From assembly GCA_022495005.1 (NCBI GenBank), contig JAGYXB010001998.1:62001-126000 (forward strand): 64,000 nucleotides of DNA, read 5' to 3'. Numbering within the stretch: position 1 is the stretch's first letter; each line of letters starts with the position of its first letter. The DNA comes from Rhyacophila brunnea. Lineage: Eukaryota; Arthropoda; Insecta; Trichoptera; Rhyacophilidae. Of this stretch, positions 28,428 through 39,831 are shown piece after piece. Under the pieces are notes generated by a model. That model did not search any database, was not told where the DNA came from, and was given only the letters and a program-made list of their open reading frames with translations. The translations under genes were made by a program, and so were the position numbers.

Positions 28428-28828
28428 CATAGCCACCACATCCTGGAGCGGCCCTCAGGCTAGAATATTTGGCGGTCCCCCTACCTATCGCTAAAGTTAA
28501 AGGCAGTGTGACTATCTACAGGTGTGTATTCTTAATAATGTTCGAGGTAAAAATTAGGGTAATTTTAGCGATTTTTTTGTATATCTAACACATCCACTTG
28601 AATTATGGATTTATCGAATATTGACAAACAATAATAAAAAAATGTGTCGCCTAAACATATGATTTAAATGTTGTTTTAAGTGAAATAGCGCTGCAGGCGA
28701 CAATTTTTTTACTATTTTGTGATGTGTGTTTATCTCACTTGGCTGGCCAATTTGCCAGGCCGGGCCCCCTTTCAGCCAGGGCCCCTAGGCTAGAGCCCTG
28801 TCAGCCCCCCCCCCTTGTGGGGGCCATG
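28428..28828. mobile_element. hAT-like MITE, family D, copy 1
   Basis: The ends are CATAGCCACCACATCCTG and CTTGTGGGGGCCATG. Flanking 8-mers ACATACAC and ACATACAT differ at one base. Internal markers are GGCTAGA and CCCCCTACCTATCGC near the left end and GGCTAGAGCCCTGTCA near the right end. Confidence 0.85.
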
Positions 28829-28861
28829 ACATACATACACAAACTGATATGTACTTGTACA

Positions 28862-29045
28862 CAGAACTTGAAAATATTCAAGAAATATCAACATATTTAT
28901 CTAATTTGGTGATATTTTTTATTGCTAAATGGCTCTCACTAAATCAGACGGTCAAAATATATTTTCCACGAGACGCAGCGATAATCTCGGGGATTTCATG
29001 AACCGGAACTACGCTCCGGTGCGCTCTGATCCATTTCGAGCCCTG
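28862..29045. mobile_element. hAT-type MITE, family B, copy 3, perfect TSD
   Basis: The left end is worn (CAGAACTTGAAAAT) but the right end is clear (CCATTTCGAGCCCTG). The TSD CTTGTACA is identical at 28854-28861 and 29046-29053. Confidence 0.88.
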
Positions 29046-29053
29046 CTTGTACA

Positions 29054-29562
29054 CAAAATATAAACCACTAATATTATTATGTGTCATTATTGTTATCTTG
29101 ACTTATAATAATAGGAAAGAGATACCTGCATGTATATCTGTACTAGCACTAGGGTTTTTATGATTTATATTTTATATTTTTATCGCGGCTGTCCTCAAAA
29201 TTACTCTGTGTGTCGGACCCCTACGTCTATTAACCCGCCACTGGGAAGCACGTAGCAACGCATTGCATTATTACCAGACTACCGAGAGGAATGGAATCAG
29301 CGTGGATCAGTGGATTGATACAGGGTGGTGATGATAATACGATTGCGTTTATGCAATTTTGCATAATAAATAAGTCATATTGAAAATGAAGAATAATAGT
29401 TGCACAGTTCCATACATTTGGTTCTGGAATAATATAATAATATGCTTTAAAATGCTTCATTTGTATTAAAAATGGTTGTGTGTTAATCAATTTTTATTTT
29501 TCCAGCTACGATCGATCTGTTGGTGGTTGACGACAGACCATAAGTGAAGACTCGATTTTATT
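29054..29562. other. no gene seen
   Basis: A weak minisatellite-like trace (GATCAGTGGATTGATACAGG near 29305) resembles the RTE 3' end motif. Nothing else is recognised. Confidence 0.4.
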
Positions 29563-29570
29563 ATCTAACG

Positions 29571-30233
29571 CAGTGACGACCCGTGTAGGTAGGCAAGTCA
29601 AGCGTTGCATTTTGGTGGCACATTGTAAAGGACCGCGAATGAAGGAGTGAAAGAACGAGGTTTTTCATGAAGCAGGCAAAGCTGTCGCATTACAGTTGAA
29701 AAAATAATCAAAGATTTAACAATCCTGACAAACTAACTGTTATTGTATTGTACCGTCACGGTTTGAGGGTATGTTCAGCGCTCGAAATGGAAAAGTTTAT
29801 GAACCGGAGCGCTCGACAGTTTTCTGAAGAACAATACATAGCTATCATAGTAAGAAGACATAGTTATTAAATTTTATGTGTATTTCATAAAAATAAATAT
29901 GTTAGATTTTCTATTATATGGCTTATCTAGCTTAGACGATTTTCTTCCACGAGACGAAGCGATAATTTTACCGATTTCACGAACAGGAACGGCGCTCCGG
30001 TGCGCTCCGTTGCATTTCGAGCCCTGGGTATATTTCGTAGAAATGTTTCAATTCTGGTATGTCTGTTAATTTTAAGTTTGTTTGTGTATTTGTCTGTTTA
30101 AGATAGCAGAAGATAAATAATAAAATAAGTAAGTAGATACCTAACGAATGTGCAGGTAATTTAAAACTAAAAATGAAAGGGCACGACATTCCAAGTCTGG
30201 TTAAGGGCGGCACTTTGCCTAGGGACGTCACTC
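29571..30233. mobile_element. hAT-type element, family C, with a family B MITE inside
   Basis: The left end is CAGTGACGACCCGTG and the right end CTAGGGACGTCACTC. Flanking 8-mers ATCTAACG and ATCTATCG differ at one base. A family B element sits at 29776-30026. Confidence 0.85.
29776..30026. mobile_element. hAT-type MITE, family B, copy 4
   Basis: The ends are CAGCGCTCGAAATGG and GCATTTCGAGCCCTG; flanking 8-mers GGTATGTT and GGTATATT differ at one base. It is nested in the family C element 29571-30233. Confidence 0.9.
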
Positions 30234-30625
30234 ATCTATCGTATGTATTCATTGAATATGATAAAATAATTCGCTAAGCATTGTACCAACTAGCTGCAAT
30301 ACAATTGCCGTTTGCCACACCTTTAAATAATATGAAATTTTAGGATCCGTAATCGTAACTAATATTGATATGAACATAAGCCTACTACGATGCGATTTGA
30401 AAGAAAGATTCAAAACTGTGTAAGTATAGAAAAATAATATGAAACAACTAAATATAATATTCAGTTTATTTTGAAATTTTCGAGTCCATTCGAATATGGT
30501 GGAACCATTAATAAAATAATTGAATGGATCATGTGAAAAACAATAGATATCTCCAGGGTCCCATCCATTCATATAATTTTCATTATTTTGTCAAGAGATA
30601 ATTAATACAAATGAATTGTACCTAT

Positions 30626-31000
30626 CATGGCCCTCACAACCTGAAGCGCCCCCCCTACCTATCACGAAGGTTAAAGACTGTATGACGCTCTATAGTAGCG
30701 TTTTCCAAGCGGTGTTCGAGGTAAAATTAAGGATATTCTTTGTATTTTTGCGATTTTTTGTGTTTATTATTATCCACTTGAATTATAGAGTTGTCGAGTA
30801 TCGACACAATAATAAAAAAATGCATCACACAACCACTACTCCCGAAGTAAAATAGTCCCGCAGGCGACTTTTTTTTTTACTAATAGTGCAAATTTGTGAT
30901 GTGTGTTTATCTTAATAATCTGGTCGACCCGTAACGCCGGGCCCAACTGAGCCCGGGCCCCCAGGCTAGAGCCCTGTCATCCCTCCCCTTGTGGGGGATG
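30626..31000. mobile_element. hAT-like MITE, family D, copy 2
   Basis: The ends are CATGGCCCTCACAACCTG and CCTTGTGGGGGATG; flanking 8-mers GTACCTAT and GTACCTAC differ at one base. Confidence 0.85.
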
Positions 31001-31369
31001 GTACCTACATTAATATCATTACCTACATTACAATAAGAGTCCGAATCTCCGCTCATGCCTTCATACAATTATTCTTTCAAAGTCATAATATGGCTGACCA
31101 CAAATGTGTTGTAAAAATATATGTTATTAACTATCTACATTTTATTAAAGGTTTTTTTGTCGGTTATCGTGAGATGTATTATTTTGACCTAATCTGCAAA
31201 AGTTTCCTCTTTATAGTAAATGTTTGTATGAAAGTGTGTATAGTTATTCTATCAATGGATAGAACAGATTGCCGCGCGTATTTTGGTGTTGCAAAATACT
31301 GTAATTAGCATTTTATTACAACATCTATAACACATTAATCACTGTCAAATTATTGTGTATTGTCGTTGT

Positions 31370-31425
31370 TGCTTTTTCGATGTAATAATCGTTTACATCC
31401 TTGCAGTAGGCAGTCTTCGCCACTG
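31370..31425. mobile_element. right end of a family A element
   Basis: GCAGTAGGCAGTCTTCGCCACTG with an upstream TAATCG block matches the right ends of family A copies (compare 49790-49840). No matching left end was found, so it is a fragment. Confidence 0.5.
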
Positions 31426-31429
31426 ATAT

Positions 31430-32350
31430 AATGTAGACATAATTTGAGAAATACTGTAGACAGATTCGTTGCACGTGCTCTCCATATTACATGTAAATAT
31501 ATTTAGTTTATAAAATATTCAAAGTACTAACTATATTCAGCGACCGCAATGTGATGACTGGAAATGATCATTAGTATCACTATCGAACAGTGTGCGACGG
31601 TTTTCCGCAATTTAAAAATGGAAGACACTTGACAATATGGGAGACGGTTGACAGCTGATTTGGCTGTCATGTTGACAGCTGTGAGGTCGCACGGTCACTG
31701 ATCGTCGGAGTAAGTTGACAGTCAGCATAGGATCCGAAGGAGGGACATTGCGAGGAAACGACCAATTTATGAGTACAGCCAGTGGCGTCTAATTTTTATA
31801 ATAAATCTCTAGAAAAAATGTGGGTATTTAGCCTAAGATCGAGCAGGCTATTTTACACATCAGTAATGTCACGCTACTTTATCAAGGGGAAAATAATTAA
31901 TAGATACCTAATAAAATGTTGTTAGTCCAGTTAAAGTCCAATTTTTTTGCTATGCAACGGAATTACGGTTTTCTACATTGTTTACCGTCCTCTGGATACT
32001 GACGCTAGGATGTGTTATACATACCCTCAAAATCCTCACTTCATGTGACACTGGGTTCAGGATCTTTGATTTTAAATAAAATTTGTCAGAAATCCGTTAT
32101 GGGTATAGTGTTCTATAAGTATGCCGTGAAAATAATATCATGCATATTTAAAACAAAACTATGTAGATTTAACAATACAATACACTACCCCAGTCTCAAT
32201 ACAACGATAGGAAATAAAGAGTCACACTGAGAGCTAAGAGAAAACGTTGCAGCTAGGTTGGCCGCATGCGCTGCGAATGCCCCAAGAGAATTACAACTTG
32301 GCTCGCAACTGGTTTCCAGCATCAGTGGCCGCTAAATACCATCCACTTAA
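31430..32350. other. intergenic, no gene recognised
   Basis: CAGTGGCGTCTAATTTTTAT at 31780 looks like the left end of a DNA element, but no right end is seen. Nothing else is recognised. Confidence 0.4.
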
Positions 32351-32358
32351 TGTTCACG

Positions 32359-32623
32359 CAGCGCTCGAAATGGAAAAGTGTACGAACCGGAGCGCTCGAC
32401 AGTTTTCTGAAGATATTTAGTTAGTTACACATTTTATGTGTATTTCATAAAAATAAGTGTGTTAGATTTTCTATTATATGGCCTATCTAGCTCAGATGGT
32501 CAAATTATTTTTTGCACGAGAAGGAGCGATAATTTTACCGATTTCACGAACAGGAACGGCGCTCCAGTGCGCTCCAGTCCATTTCACGGCGTTCTCAGGA
32601 ATTCTCAGTCATTTTCAGCCCTG
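32359..32623. mobile_element. hAT-type MITE, family B, copy 5
   Basis: The left end is CAGCGCTCGAAATGG. The right end carries extra sequence between CCATTTC and CAGCCCTG. Flanking 8-mers TGTTCACG and TGTACACG differ at one base. Confidence 0.88.
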
Positions 32624-32631
32624 TGTACACG

Positions 32632-33375
32632 GCGGAGCTACTAGATGCTGGCATGACCTGTGAAGGTGCAAGAAGAATGGTGAGCCACAGGAATTTACGG
32701 AGGCTCCGTGTGGTGTCCATATGCTCTAATTGAGGAGCGGATATGGTCTAAGAAGAAAATCATTTACATACGAATAAATAAATAATGTAGGTAGTAATAC
32801 ATATGATTAATAATAACAAATGGAAGCAATATCGTTACCATAACATGACTGATGAGTGATTACTGACATGCATAATAAAATATTTATTACATAGGTAGGT
32901 ACTGAATTTCCGTTATCTGATCAAACAAAAAAAAACTACGTTTGACAATACATTATTGCAAATTCATAAAATAAATACATTTGCGTACCTACTTACATAC
33001 ATTCGTTATACTAACGCTACTGATTTATATGATTTGTAACCTCGAGATTATAATAAAATTTATGTGTTTTTAAAAACCGTATCTTTAGCATTCCGTTATT
33101 CCATAGACAATAATTGTTGGTAAAATATGATAATATGAACCGGTTATATTATACATAATGTTATAATATATTAGTTACATAACAGTAGTTGCAGGTAGTA
33201 ATTAGTTCAACGTAGATAATTCATCCCATTTCCCATTGCCATTAAATCAATTTATTTAGAATAGGGAATAGATATTCAGGGGCGCTTAGGGGGCCTTATG
33301 TGCGGCAGACACGGGCGGCCGAATCAAAGGGGGTCTTACACAAGTTTCTCTGTACCGACCACCCATTGATTTGGC
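32632..33375. other. no gene seen
   Basis: AT-rich sequence without a recognised element. Confidence 0.45.
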
Positions 33376-33734
33376 TGCTTTGGTGCCTCAGTTGAGGCAT
33401 GGTCTAAAAAGATCGTGGCTAGGCGATACGCGGATTGCGGGTCGCGGGTGCAAATGACGCATGCCGAACGAAATATAATTTGTCATAATCCAACATGTGT
33501 CCATTTAATGTTCTGTTTATTGTTCTATTAGTAACAATAATAATATATTCATTGACATATTTTCTTTTCCAAGTAAATGGGTAACATTTTTAGTCATCTT
33601 TACACGATTTAAGAATTAATACCCCCGTCGCCATCACGAAACAAATTGACGTATTGACACCTCAATGCCAGCGAGTCCAAAATTTCGTCACGCCTATAGT
33701 TGAAAATTATTTGCCGTTTCACTGATGTATCGTC
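33376..33734. mobile_element. TTAA-type element, copy 2
   Basis: It matches 52616-52979 closely along its length (CAGTTGAGGCATGGTCTAAA, GTTCTATTAGTAACAATAAT, GCCAGCGAGTCCAAAATTTC). The right end abuts TTAA (33735-33738); the left terminal bases are altered. Confidence 0.75.
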
Positions 33735-34130
33735 TTAAGTGATTCCTTCGTAAATATGAAATTCAAGTAAATTCTTATTTATAAGTATGCGCACGAAATG
33801 TTAAAATAGTATTTTTAAGACAATAATAATTACCTTCCCCTAATTCAAATTACCGTTCAACTATTGCGCTTTCATGTAAGTAATATATTATATTATATTA
33901 TAGAGAGATTGTTTTGTTATTGTGACGTAGGGAATTCTGTTTCTAATTGATGGTGGGAATACCAATATATGGAGGCTCAATCTTTCCATGGAACCATAAT
34001 AGGATATCATGAGCAGATGCAATTTCTTCTCATGCGCAGGAATTAGACAGGAGCCAAAACTATCGAACCTCACGCTAATGTGGTAGGTATGCTTATATAG
34101 TATATTATAAAATAGAAAATTATCCTGCAC

Positions 34131-34655
34131 TCGGGGTTATTCCAGCAGTCGCCCCAGAAGAGGACTCCTCATCGTCACACGAGGCCTCACAACCGAAACC
34201 AGCTGAAGATTTACCTACGCCTAGGATTGTTGATGGATGGGCCACCGTTGCACGGAAGCGGCGTGTCGCGGTTCGGGGAAACCTCGCTGGACGAGCGAAA
34301 ACTGTTGTGAACCAGTATCACATCTGCCCGCTTCACAGAGATACAACAACGGCTGATGTTTTAACCTATTTAAATAAGTTATGTACCGCTGATTTCATAG
34401 TCGTGGAAATTAAATCAAGGGGGGACTACGCATCCTTCAAGGTAGGTATCCCTTCTGATGTCACGGACACTGTTTTGAGGGCGGATAACTGGCCACTTCA
34501 CTCATTCATAAAAGAATGGGTGTCGAGAGTGGAAACTCCACGGTTTCCGGTTAGCTAAAAATTATGTATTAACACTTATTTTATGTCATGTCGTGAACGT
34601 TTTGAATTTGTAATTTGTTATGTTCATTATATGTAAAATAAATAAATTTGATTTG
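34131..34655 (+). pseudogene. LINE ORF1-like protein alone, with A-rich tail
   Basis: A frame open from about 34121 to TAA at 34558 contains EEDSSSSHEASQPKPAED, TPRIVDGWATVARKRR, and a C-terminal domain with FIVVEIKSRGDYASFKVGI, NWPLHSFIKEW and ETPRFP. This layout (low-complexity linker, basic patch, then an 'SFKVG..WP' domain) is typical of the C-terminal half of ORF1 of CR1/Jockey-group LINEs. About 60 bp after the stop, AATAAATAAATTTGATTTGA ends the copy with repeated TTTGA. No reverse transcriptase follows. It may be a 5'-truncated ORF1-only derivative. Its frame has no stop, so it could be recent or still expressed. Confidence 0.6.
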
Positions 34656-34659
34656 ATTT

Positions 34660-35258
34660 GATAGTCTAGAACAGGTAAGAATAAGAAAGTGGAATAAAAA
34701 TGTCATTCGTGCCAACCATCCACCAAAATATATCAATTTGTGAAGTTTTTGATTGTTTCAGAATTGAACTGACACACCGATTGCGTACCAAATTTAAACG
34801 AGAGATTTAAACGAGAAGTAAGCGACAGCCTTGTTGATGGATTTGGGTAAAAATAATACTCACAGAATATTATATTATTACTTAGTATATTGAATAAGGT
34901 TTATTACTACATATTATAGTTATTATTATATATTTAAAAAAAAAATGCAAACGTTTCGCACGCCTATGTTAATTCGTAAATATGTCACGTACCTTTTTAT
35001 GCTTATTCACTTAATAATATCGGTGTAAACATGCTATTATTAAAATTGAGGCTTCTTGTCTCTTGCTTTAAAACAGACATTTTCAAATGGCCGATTCGTA
35101 GAATGAAATAATTTAAAATTGAATACAATTTAAAATAATAACACACAACATAACGCAGTCAATGGATAGGAGAGCGGTAAACGAAAACATTGAGTGATAC
35201 ATTATATTTTTATTAAATTAATATAATTTCGTTTCTACAATAATTATTCATGCTTCCA
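34660..35258. other. no gene seen
   Basis: AT-rich sequence between the ORF1-like copy and a family A element. Confidence 0.45.
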
Positions 35259-35485
35259 ATATTTAGCAGTGGCGAAGGGTGGAGGTAGGCTGTTAAGATC
35301 CGACATAAATTGTGCACACTACTAAACTTTGTCAGTGAAACGTATATGTTTTCATAAACTATTTATTTTATTCAACGAATAATTCACATGATTTTGAGAG
35401 TGTAACATTCCATATATTGAACAAATATAACTTGAAAACACCTCAGATATATATCCACTAGATAAAATCATATCTGAAAAAATAC

Positions 35486-35562
35486 GAACCTCGACGGGAT
35501 TTGAACCCGTATACCATTGGTGTCGCGCCGATCTGTGCATTAACCAATAATGCTACGAGACT
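35486..35562 (-). tRNA. tRNA-like sequence, left arm (probably not functional)
   Basis: On the minus strand: acceptor AGTCTCG / CGAGGTT (all pairs allow G-U), A box TAGCATTATTGG, D stem GCAT/ATGC, and T arm ACGGG-TTCAAAT-CCCGT, which pairs perfectly. The anticodon arm is irregular and too long, so I read this as a tRNA-derived repeat rather than a working tRNA. Confidence 0.5.
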
Positions 35563-35965
35563 CCTATATAATTACGACAATTTAAGCTAGTAGGTCGTAC
35601 ATGAAATGCTTATCAAATTGCGTTATTATTGATTATCGGTTTTTGTGTATTAAATCAAGGAATATTAATTAAGTACCTTAATTACTAACCGACGCCAGGC
35701 TCTCGCCAATATTTTAGTTATAACGTCTACTTGAACTTGCTAATAATTTTTAATAAACTAAAAATAAATAGTTTATTAAAAATAATTGTTAGTAAGTTCA
35801 AGTAGACGTTATAACTAAAATATTGGCGAGAGCCTGGCGTCTGTTAGTAATTAAGGTAATTAATATTCTTTGTTTTAATACACAAAAACCGATAGTCAAT
35901 AATAACGCAATTTGATAAGCATTTCATGTATGACCTACTAGCTTAAATGGTCGTAATTAGATAGG

Positions 35966-36042
35966 AGTTTTGTAGCATAATTGGTTAGTGCACAGATTGT
36001 CGTGACACCAATGGTTATACAGGTTCAAACCCGTCGAGGTTC
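35966..36042 (+). tRNA. tRNA-like sequence, right arm (probably not functional)
   Basis: Inverted partner of 35486-35562: A box TAGCATAATTGG and B box GGTTCAAACC. The T stem is imperfect (CAGG against CCCG), so it is more decayed than the left copy. Confidence 0.45.
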
Positions 36043-36639
36043 GTATTTTTTTCAAATATGATTTTTTCTATAATTATTTGAGATGTTTTCAGGTTATGTA
36101 TGTTCAGTAGGTACCTACATATGTTGTCATTGAACTAAGACTACATTATTTTGTAGATAGTGTTTATTAATGATTATCCCGGCCTAATCCAACCCATAGT
36201 AGATAATAGTCAAAAATATTCGTTTATCTATATAATATCTAAAATTATGTCATTAAACCGTACATCATTATAGATAGAAGAATATTTTTTATCGATTATG
36301 TTTTGGCATAGTCAGGACTAAATGAATTTAAAAAAAAAACTAACCAACACCATCTGTAATAATATTATGTATTCTTCAACGAAAACAAATAAGTATGACT
36401 GAAAAAGTGTGTACTATTTCTGTCGGATTGCCCATAGCATAACTAAATAATTATTATGGTTTGGTTTAGGCAGGAATTAATTTAATGTTCAAAAACTAAC
36501 CAGCACAATCTGCAAATTATATTCTTAGTTCAATAAAAACAAATAATAATAATATGACTGATAAAGTTTAGTGTGGACTATTTATTTCGAATCTTAACAG
36601 CCTACCTCCTCTCCTCGCCACTGATATATAGTAGGTACT

Positions 36640-39600
36640 TCATCATCATCAATGGGGTCTAACGGGGTAGTGCATGCGTACCGCACGACACTGTATCCTG
36701 ATAGTGTCGCATAGCCTCTCCTACTCAATTCCTATCTCTACTTCCACGTGGTGAACCCTGGAAACCTGAGCAACTACACCTAAGATCAGGTAGTCAACCC
36801 TGGTGGAAGGTGTAGTCAGGGCTAACGGAGAAGGAAGAACTGGCCCTTTGAAAAGGGGGTTGGGCGTGGGGCGAACAACCTCATCCCGTAAAAAAACACA
36901 TTGTTACGAAACCACAACAACAGCCTCGGAAACCGGACACTAAACTCAGACAACCTGGCAAACGCTTTAAGGAAATACGATTTGGAACATGGAATACATT
37001 ATCACTCTATCGACCAGGAGCACTTAAACTCCTTACAGAACAACTTATAAAATACCAATGTGATATTACGGCCATACAGGAGATGCGATGGATAAGTCAA
37101 GGAGTGATGGAGAAACGAGACTGCACTATAATACTATATAGCTGCCATGATAGTGAACATCACTTTGGGACTGGATTCATCGTAAGCAAACGAGTGAAAC
37201 ATTTAATTATTGGGATCGAACCAGTCAACCCAAGGATCATGCGACTGCGAATTAAAGGAAGTTTCTTCAATTACTCATTTATAAGTGTACATGCTCCTAA
37301 AGAGGATAAGTCGGATGAGGAAAAAGAGGACTTCTACGATGCATTAGAAAGCACGTACAACAGTTGCCCAAATCACGATGTGAAAATAATACTCGGTGAT
37401 CTAAATACCAAAATAGGATGGGAGGAGATCTACACTGCCATTGTCGGAAAACATAGTCTTCACAATGAAAGTAATGACAATGGTACCCGACTAATTAATT
37501 GTGCAGCGTCACTAAATATGGTTATTGGTAGCACAATGTTTCCCCGTAAGGATATATATAAGGGAACTTGGAAATCCCCGTATGGGTGCACAATAAACCA
37601 AATAGACCATATTTTGATAGACAGTAGGCACAGATCGGATCTAATGAGCGTCCGGACATACAGAGGGGCTAATGTAGACTCAGACCATTTCCTAGTGTGT
37701 GGAAAAGTTAGAGCAAAGATCTCAAACACCAAAAAGGAAATGGGAGCAAGAGCAAAACCTCTTGACACAGAGAAACTGAAGATTCCGCAGGAACTGGCTC
37801 GGTACCAGGAGAGCTTGAACACTCACCTGAGCGACAATTTTGAGGTTGGAGACCATGAAGAGGTGAATCAACACTGGGAAGAGTGCAAGACTGCCATAGT
37901 ATCCTCAGCTAATGATACCTTAGGACGCCGAAAAACAGGTGGACGATCAGAATGGTTTGACGAAAATTGCCGCGAAGTCACTACGAGAAAGAATGAGGCT
38001 TACTTAATGATGATACAGAAGAAAACACGCGCATCAGACGATGAGTATAAAAAGCGCCGGCGTAACGAAAAGAAACTACACCAGAAAAAGAAACGTGATT
38101 ATTTAAAAAAGGAAATGATCCTACACCAAGAACACTATAAACCCCAAGAAAGTCGGCTGTTCTATAGAAAGATAATTAATAATGTTGGGAAGGGTTTCAA
38201 GCCTCGTATCACAATGTGCAAGGATGACGATGGCATGATACTCACAGAAAAGCACCGTATTCTTGCCCGGTGGGTGGGTTTCTTTGATCAACATTTAAAT
38301 ACCCCCCATAATGATGCCGGCAACACTAACATTAATACTCATGATCAGGAATCAATACAAAGTGGCATGGATGATAACGAAGAACCACCGATATTAAATG
38401 AGGTAAAAGGTGCCATGTCAACCTACAGAGTGAATTAATAAAATGTGGGGGAGAAAGCCTGCTCAAACATTTGCATAGTCTAATCCACCAAGTATGGACT
38501 TCAGAAAAGTTGCCAGAGGAGTGGAAGGATGGGCTGATTTGTCCCCTGCACAAGAAAGGAGACCAACTAGAATGTAGTAACTACAGAGGGGTGACACTCC
38601 TTAACTCTGCATATTATAAACTGTTGTCCATTCTGATATTCCAGCGGCTGGAACCCATTGTAGAAGGAATACTCGGACACTTCCAAGGAGGCTTTTGACG
38701 AGGGAGATCATGTGTTACTCAAATATTCACTCTAAGGCAGATTCTAGAAAAGACCACTGAATTCAATATTAACACGTATCACCTGTTCATCGATTTTAAG
38801 GCAGCTCATGATTAGGCAGCATTAATCGATAACGGTTATACGAAGCAATGCGAGAATTTAAAATTCCGACGAAAATAATTAAACTTGTAGAGATGACAAT
38901 GACACCAGTACAATGTCGGGTGAAGCTTCAAGCGGAAACATCCGAGCCATTTATATCACTGAATGGCCTCAGGCAAGGTGGCGCTCTGGCATGCCTTCTT
39001 TTCAATATTGCGCTATAAAAGGCGATACGGGATGCAAAGATTGCTATAGATGCAAAGATTGGATACTAAGCCTGTGCACCTGCTGGCGTATGCCGATTAT
39101 ATCGAAATCATTGCCATATCAGAATTGGCACTGAAAAAGGCATTCACAGCACTAGAAGCCTCTGCCAAAAGAATGGGTTTACAAATAAACGAGGCAAAAA
39201 CTAAATACATGCCTGTCTATGTGACACCACGAGAAGTCGCACCAAAGTTAGATATTGGTGCATACAAGTTTGATACGGTCGACAGTTTCATATACCTTGG
39301 ATCTCTTGTAACTCGACATAATGATATTACAGAAGAAATCAACAAGAGAATCATGTCTGCGAATAAATGATATTTTGGCCTGTTAAGACATTTTAAGTCC
39401 CGCATACTATCTCGCCGAACTAAAAGCACTCTTTACAAGACACTTGTAAAGCCGGTGCTCACCTACGCATCGGAAACCTGGACATTAACTCTGCGAAATA
39501 AACGAGCCCTGAACATCTTTGAAAGAAAAATTCTCCGGCGTATATATGGACCTATCAGGGATGGCACCAATTGGAGGAGAAGATATAATGCTGAGCTCTA

Positions 39601-39831
39601 CGGGCTGTACGAAGATTGCAGCGCAGTTCAATCAATTAAGATTGGGAAATTGCGATGGCTAGGTCATGTGCACCGTATGAATCACAATGAACCGGCAAAG
39701 AAAGTGATGTCCAGCAATCCAATAGGACGTAGAAGAAGAGGGAGGCCAAAGCTTCGCTGGTTGGATGGAGCTGCCAGTGACTGCCATATTCTGGGGGTAC
39801 CAAATTGGAAAGCGGCCACACTGGATAGGGA
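36640..39831 (+). pseudogene. RTE-clade LINE, nearly full length, disabled
   Basis: The endonuclease frame is open from about 36858 to 38438: IRFGTWNTLSLYRPGALKLL, AIQEMRW, the catalytic-type LGDLNTKIG, INQIDHILID and VDSDHFLVCGK. A frameshift and deletion near 38420 then interrupt it. The reverse transcriptase resumes (SEKLPEEWKDGLICPLHKKG, CSNYRGVTLLN), with stops at 38697 and inside FIDFKAAHD near 38814. The active-site box reads LAYADYIEII, so the second Asp of the usual YADD is lost. The C-terminal part (LTYASETWTLT, GKLRWLGHVHRM, GRPKLRWLDG) runs to about 39831, where the R1-like element begins. It is a typical APE-RT single-ORF element of about 3.2 kb, now dead. Confidence 0.88.

Larger units (their letters stand above)
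35412..36105. mobile_element. foldback element with a tRNA-like sequence in each arm
   Basis: The arms of about 345 bp meet at about 35757-35773 (TTTAATAAACT / AGTTTATTAAA). Each arm carries a tRNA-like cloverleaf and GCCAGGCTCTCGCCAATATT or its inverse. Divergence between the arms is visible but moderate. Confidence 0.85.
35267..36623. mobile_element. hAT-type element, family A, with a foldback inside
   Basis: The ends are CAGTGGCGAAGGGTGG and CCTCTCCTCGCCACTG, with AGGTAGGCTGTTAAGAT / ATCTTAACAGCCTACCT just inside. Flanking 8-mers ATATTTAG (35259-35266) and ATATATAG (36624-36631) differ at one base. A foldback with tRNA-like arms lies within. Confidence 0.9.

Noticed and set aside
31780..31800. 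A family A left end (CAGTGGCGTC)
   Set aside because: It diverges from family A after eight bases, and no partner end or TSD was found.
35486..36042. Two functional tRNA genes
   Set aside because: Good T arms but an irregular anticodon arm, an inverted duplicate, and location inside a foldback; more likely tRNA-derived repeats.
37460..37822. Minus-strand 120-codon frame
   Set aside because: Shadow of the RTE endonuclease frame on the + strand.
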